Both the position numbers and the translations under genes were made by a program. The notes beneath the pieces were generated by a model, which worked only from the letters and a program-made list of their open reading frames with translations, did no database searches and was not told the DNA's origin. DNA of 15,644 nucleotides, from the NCBI GenBank assembly GCA_003477045.1, contig DMTS01000100.1, forward strand, positions 1-15,644, read 5' to 3'. Origin of the DNA: Candidatus Delongbacteria bacterium (lineage in GTDB: Bacteria; UBA4055). Shown here in pieces: positions 14,550-15,644 of this stretch (the stretch's first letter is position 1; each line of letters begins with the position of its first letter).

Positions 14550-15503
14550 CTAATATTTGGGCTGATATCCCATCTCCTTTATGAACTTCCTTACCTGATC
14601 CGCGTTCTTGAAAGTATTTCCGGCAAGTCTTAGATATTCATTAAAATCTGCTGCGCTCTCTTTGTATTTTTTTATTGAATAATAGGCTCTTGCCCTGTTG
14701 CTGTATGATGTAGCCATTTCAGGTTTGATCTCTATCGACTTTGAAAAGTCCCCGATAGCTTCTTCGTACATTTTCTTTTCATAATATGCCAGGCCTCTGT
14801 TCTTGTATGAGTCTCCGTTTGACGGATCGAGTTCGATCGCTTTTGAAAAATCGGCGATCATTTCGTCATAACCCTTAATATAATAATACGAGAATCCCCT
14901 GTCGTAATAAGCTTTTGGATTTTCAGGCTGAAGTTCAATCACTTTTGTATAGTCCGTAACAGCTTTTGCAAATTCATTCTGATTAAAATAAATATTTCCC
15001 CTGCTGTTATAAGCTTCTGCATATCCGGGGTTAATTTCGATAGCTTTGGAATAATCGGTAACAGCGGCAGAAAATCTGCTGGTTACTATATTTAGATTTC
15101 CTCTGTTGTAGTAGGGTTCTGCTATTGTCGAATCAAGCTTTATAGCTTTATCAAGATCAAGAGCTGCTCTTTCATAATCCCTAATTTGAGTAAAAGCGCT
15201 TCCCCTGTTGCTGTACGGCCACACATACAAAGAATCGAGCTCTATGGCTCTCGAGTAGTCGTTTATAGCTTCTAAATAATTCTTTAGAGCAGAATAAGCT
15301 ACTCCTCTGCTGTTATAAGCTTTTGAGTATTCAGGATCAAGTTCGATAGCTTTTGAGTATTCTGCTACAGCTATTTCATATTCGCCTTTATCGTAAGAAG
15401 CTTCTCCCGCGTTGAAATTAAGCTCGGCTTCTTTCTTTTTTGAACATGACATAAAAACCGCGGTCATGGTAAGCATAAGTACTAGCAGGCATAATTTTTT
15501 CAT
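14550..15503 (-). CDS. TPR-repeat lipoprotein
   Basis: A 317-residue envelope lipoprotein made almost wholly of tetratricopeptide repeats, a protein-protein interaction scaffold. The start is the ATG at 15503, with AAGGGAG six bases upstream and a proper signal peptide after it: MKK, a hydrophobic core, then FMSC with the lipidated Cys at residue 20 and a Ser-Lys-Lys-Lys linker. The frame stays open to 15566 but that extension would put charged residues ahead of the signal. Eight 34-residue repeats fill residues 25-296, each with the Y-x-x-R-G-x-A-Y and D-Y/F-S-K-A-I-E-L-D-P pattern; the last repeat is the most degenerate. A short helix (297-317) caps it. It lies nine bases upstream of the cysteine-cluster gene. 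Its partner is unknown. Confidence 0.93.
   Translation of the reverse strand: MKKLCLLVLMLTMTAVFMSCSKKKEAELNFNAGEASYDKGEYEIAVAEYSKAIELDPEYSKAYNSRGVAYSALKNYLEAINDYSRAIELDSLYVWPYSNRGSAFTQIRDYERAALDLDKAIKLDSTIAEPYYNRGNLNIVTSRFSAAVTDYSKAIEINPGYAEAYNSRGNIYFNQNEFAKAVTDYTKVIELQPENPKAYYDRGFSYYYIKGYDEMIADFSKAIELDPSNGDSYKNRGLAYYEKKMYEEAIGDFSKSIEIKPEMATSYSNRARAYYSIKKYKESAADFNEYLRLAGNTFKNADQVRKFIKEMGYQPKY
14561..15431 (-). repeat. eight tandem TPR-coding units, about 102 bases each
   Basis: Eight adjacent 102-base units encode the TPRs. DNA similarity is still visible between units: variants of the string for S-K-A-I-E-L-D-P recur, for example near 14826, 15036 and 15340. The outer boundaries are approximate and taken from the protein repeat register. 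Confidence 0.7.
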
Positions 15504-15532
15504 TCGGTACTCCCTTTTAATAAAATCAGTTG

Positions 15533-15561
15533 AATTTATCAAATTCCGTCTGTATTTACAA
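15533..15561 (-). promoter_or_regulatory. candidate promoter for the TPR lipoprotein unit
   Basis: On the - strand TTGTAA (15561-15556), a 17-base spacer and TAAATT (15538-15533) preceded by TGA, which makes an extended -10 (TGn). The -10 ends 30 bases upstream of the ATG at 15503. A 13-base palindrome, GACAATATTTGTC with a three-base centre, lies directly upstream (15562-15574). Confidence 0.42.
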
Positions 15562-15578
15562 GACAATATTTGTCCCTT

Positions 15579-15644
15579 TTATCCCGCAAATCCTTCGTCT
15601 TTAGCCTTAGCCAATATTTTCTCCGCTATGGGTTTCTGCTTTTC
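15579..15644 (-). CDS. C-terminal end of a gene cut by the window edge
   Basis: On the - strand one frame is open from the window edge to TAA at 15581-15579. It gives 21 residues, a Lys/Ala/Glu-rich helix ending in AKAKDEGFAG. The other two - strand frames close within the fragment, which favours this one. It is too short to assign. There is no clear terminator between it and the TPR gene, whose start lies 75 bases away. Confidence 0.5.
   Translation of the reverse strand, partial: EKQKPIAEKILAKAKDEGFAG

Noticed and set aside
15504..15566. An upstream start for the TPR lipoprotein at 15566
   Set aside because: It would place 21 mostly polar, charged residues before the signal peptide, and it runs through the candidate promoter; the ATG at 15503 has AAGGGAG at the right distance.

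Overview
The window is a moderate-GC (roughly 40-45% by eye) piece of bacterial chromosome. It is dominated by a complete V/A-type ATPase operon of the kind found in chlamydiae, spirochaetes and the Bacteroidota. Gene order is atpE, a DUF2764-like gene, atpA, atpB, atpD, atpI, atpK, with no recognisable subunit C, F or G/H gene. Most starts have a GGAGG-type Shine-Dalgarno (SD) site 5-7 bases upstream, and several sigma70-like promoters can be read. Both traits argue against Bacteroidota proper and fit a spirochaete or a candidate-phylum anaerobe better. The exact lineage cannot be fixed from the sequence.

Layout. At the left edge, on the + strand, is the 3' part of a PLP-dependent sugar aminotransferase (DegT/DnrJ/EryC1/StrS family). 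It ends at a symmetrical terminator shared with a convergent gene. Everything else is on the - strand. Read left to right, against transcription, this is: a small lipoprotein of unknown function; a 12-helix major facilitator exporter; an ArsC/Spx-like thioredoxin-fold protein whose catalytic cysteine is replaced by serine; the tldE-tldD metalloprotease pair; the ATPase operon (6266-13744); a cysteine-cluster protein of unknown function; an eight-repeat TPR lipoprotein; and, at the right edge, the last 21 codons of another gene.

How the genes work together. atpE to atpK are joined by overlaps or gaps of 12-47 bases and end at one intrinsic terminator, so they should give one membrane ATPase. 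The K subunit carries all five side chains that bind Na+ in the Enterococcus hirae rotor ring, so the enzyme is predicted to couple ATP to sodium rather than protons. TldD and TldE overlap by four bases and should form one heteromeric protease; no peptide substrate gene is visible nearby. The TPR lipoprotein and the cysteine-cluster protein form a two-gene unit just upstream of the ATPase promoter, with no terminator in between.

The strongest leads are the DUF2764-like protein as a stand-in for subunit C, the lack of an F subunit, the sodium signature, the cysteine-cluster protein and the cysteine-less ArsC/Spx relative. No tRNA, rRNA, CRISPR array or mobile element was seen.
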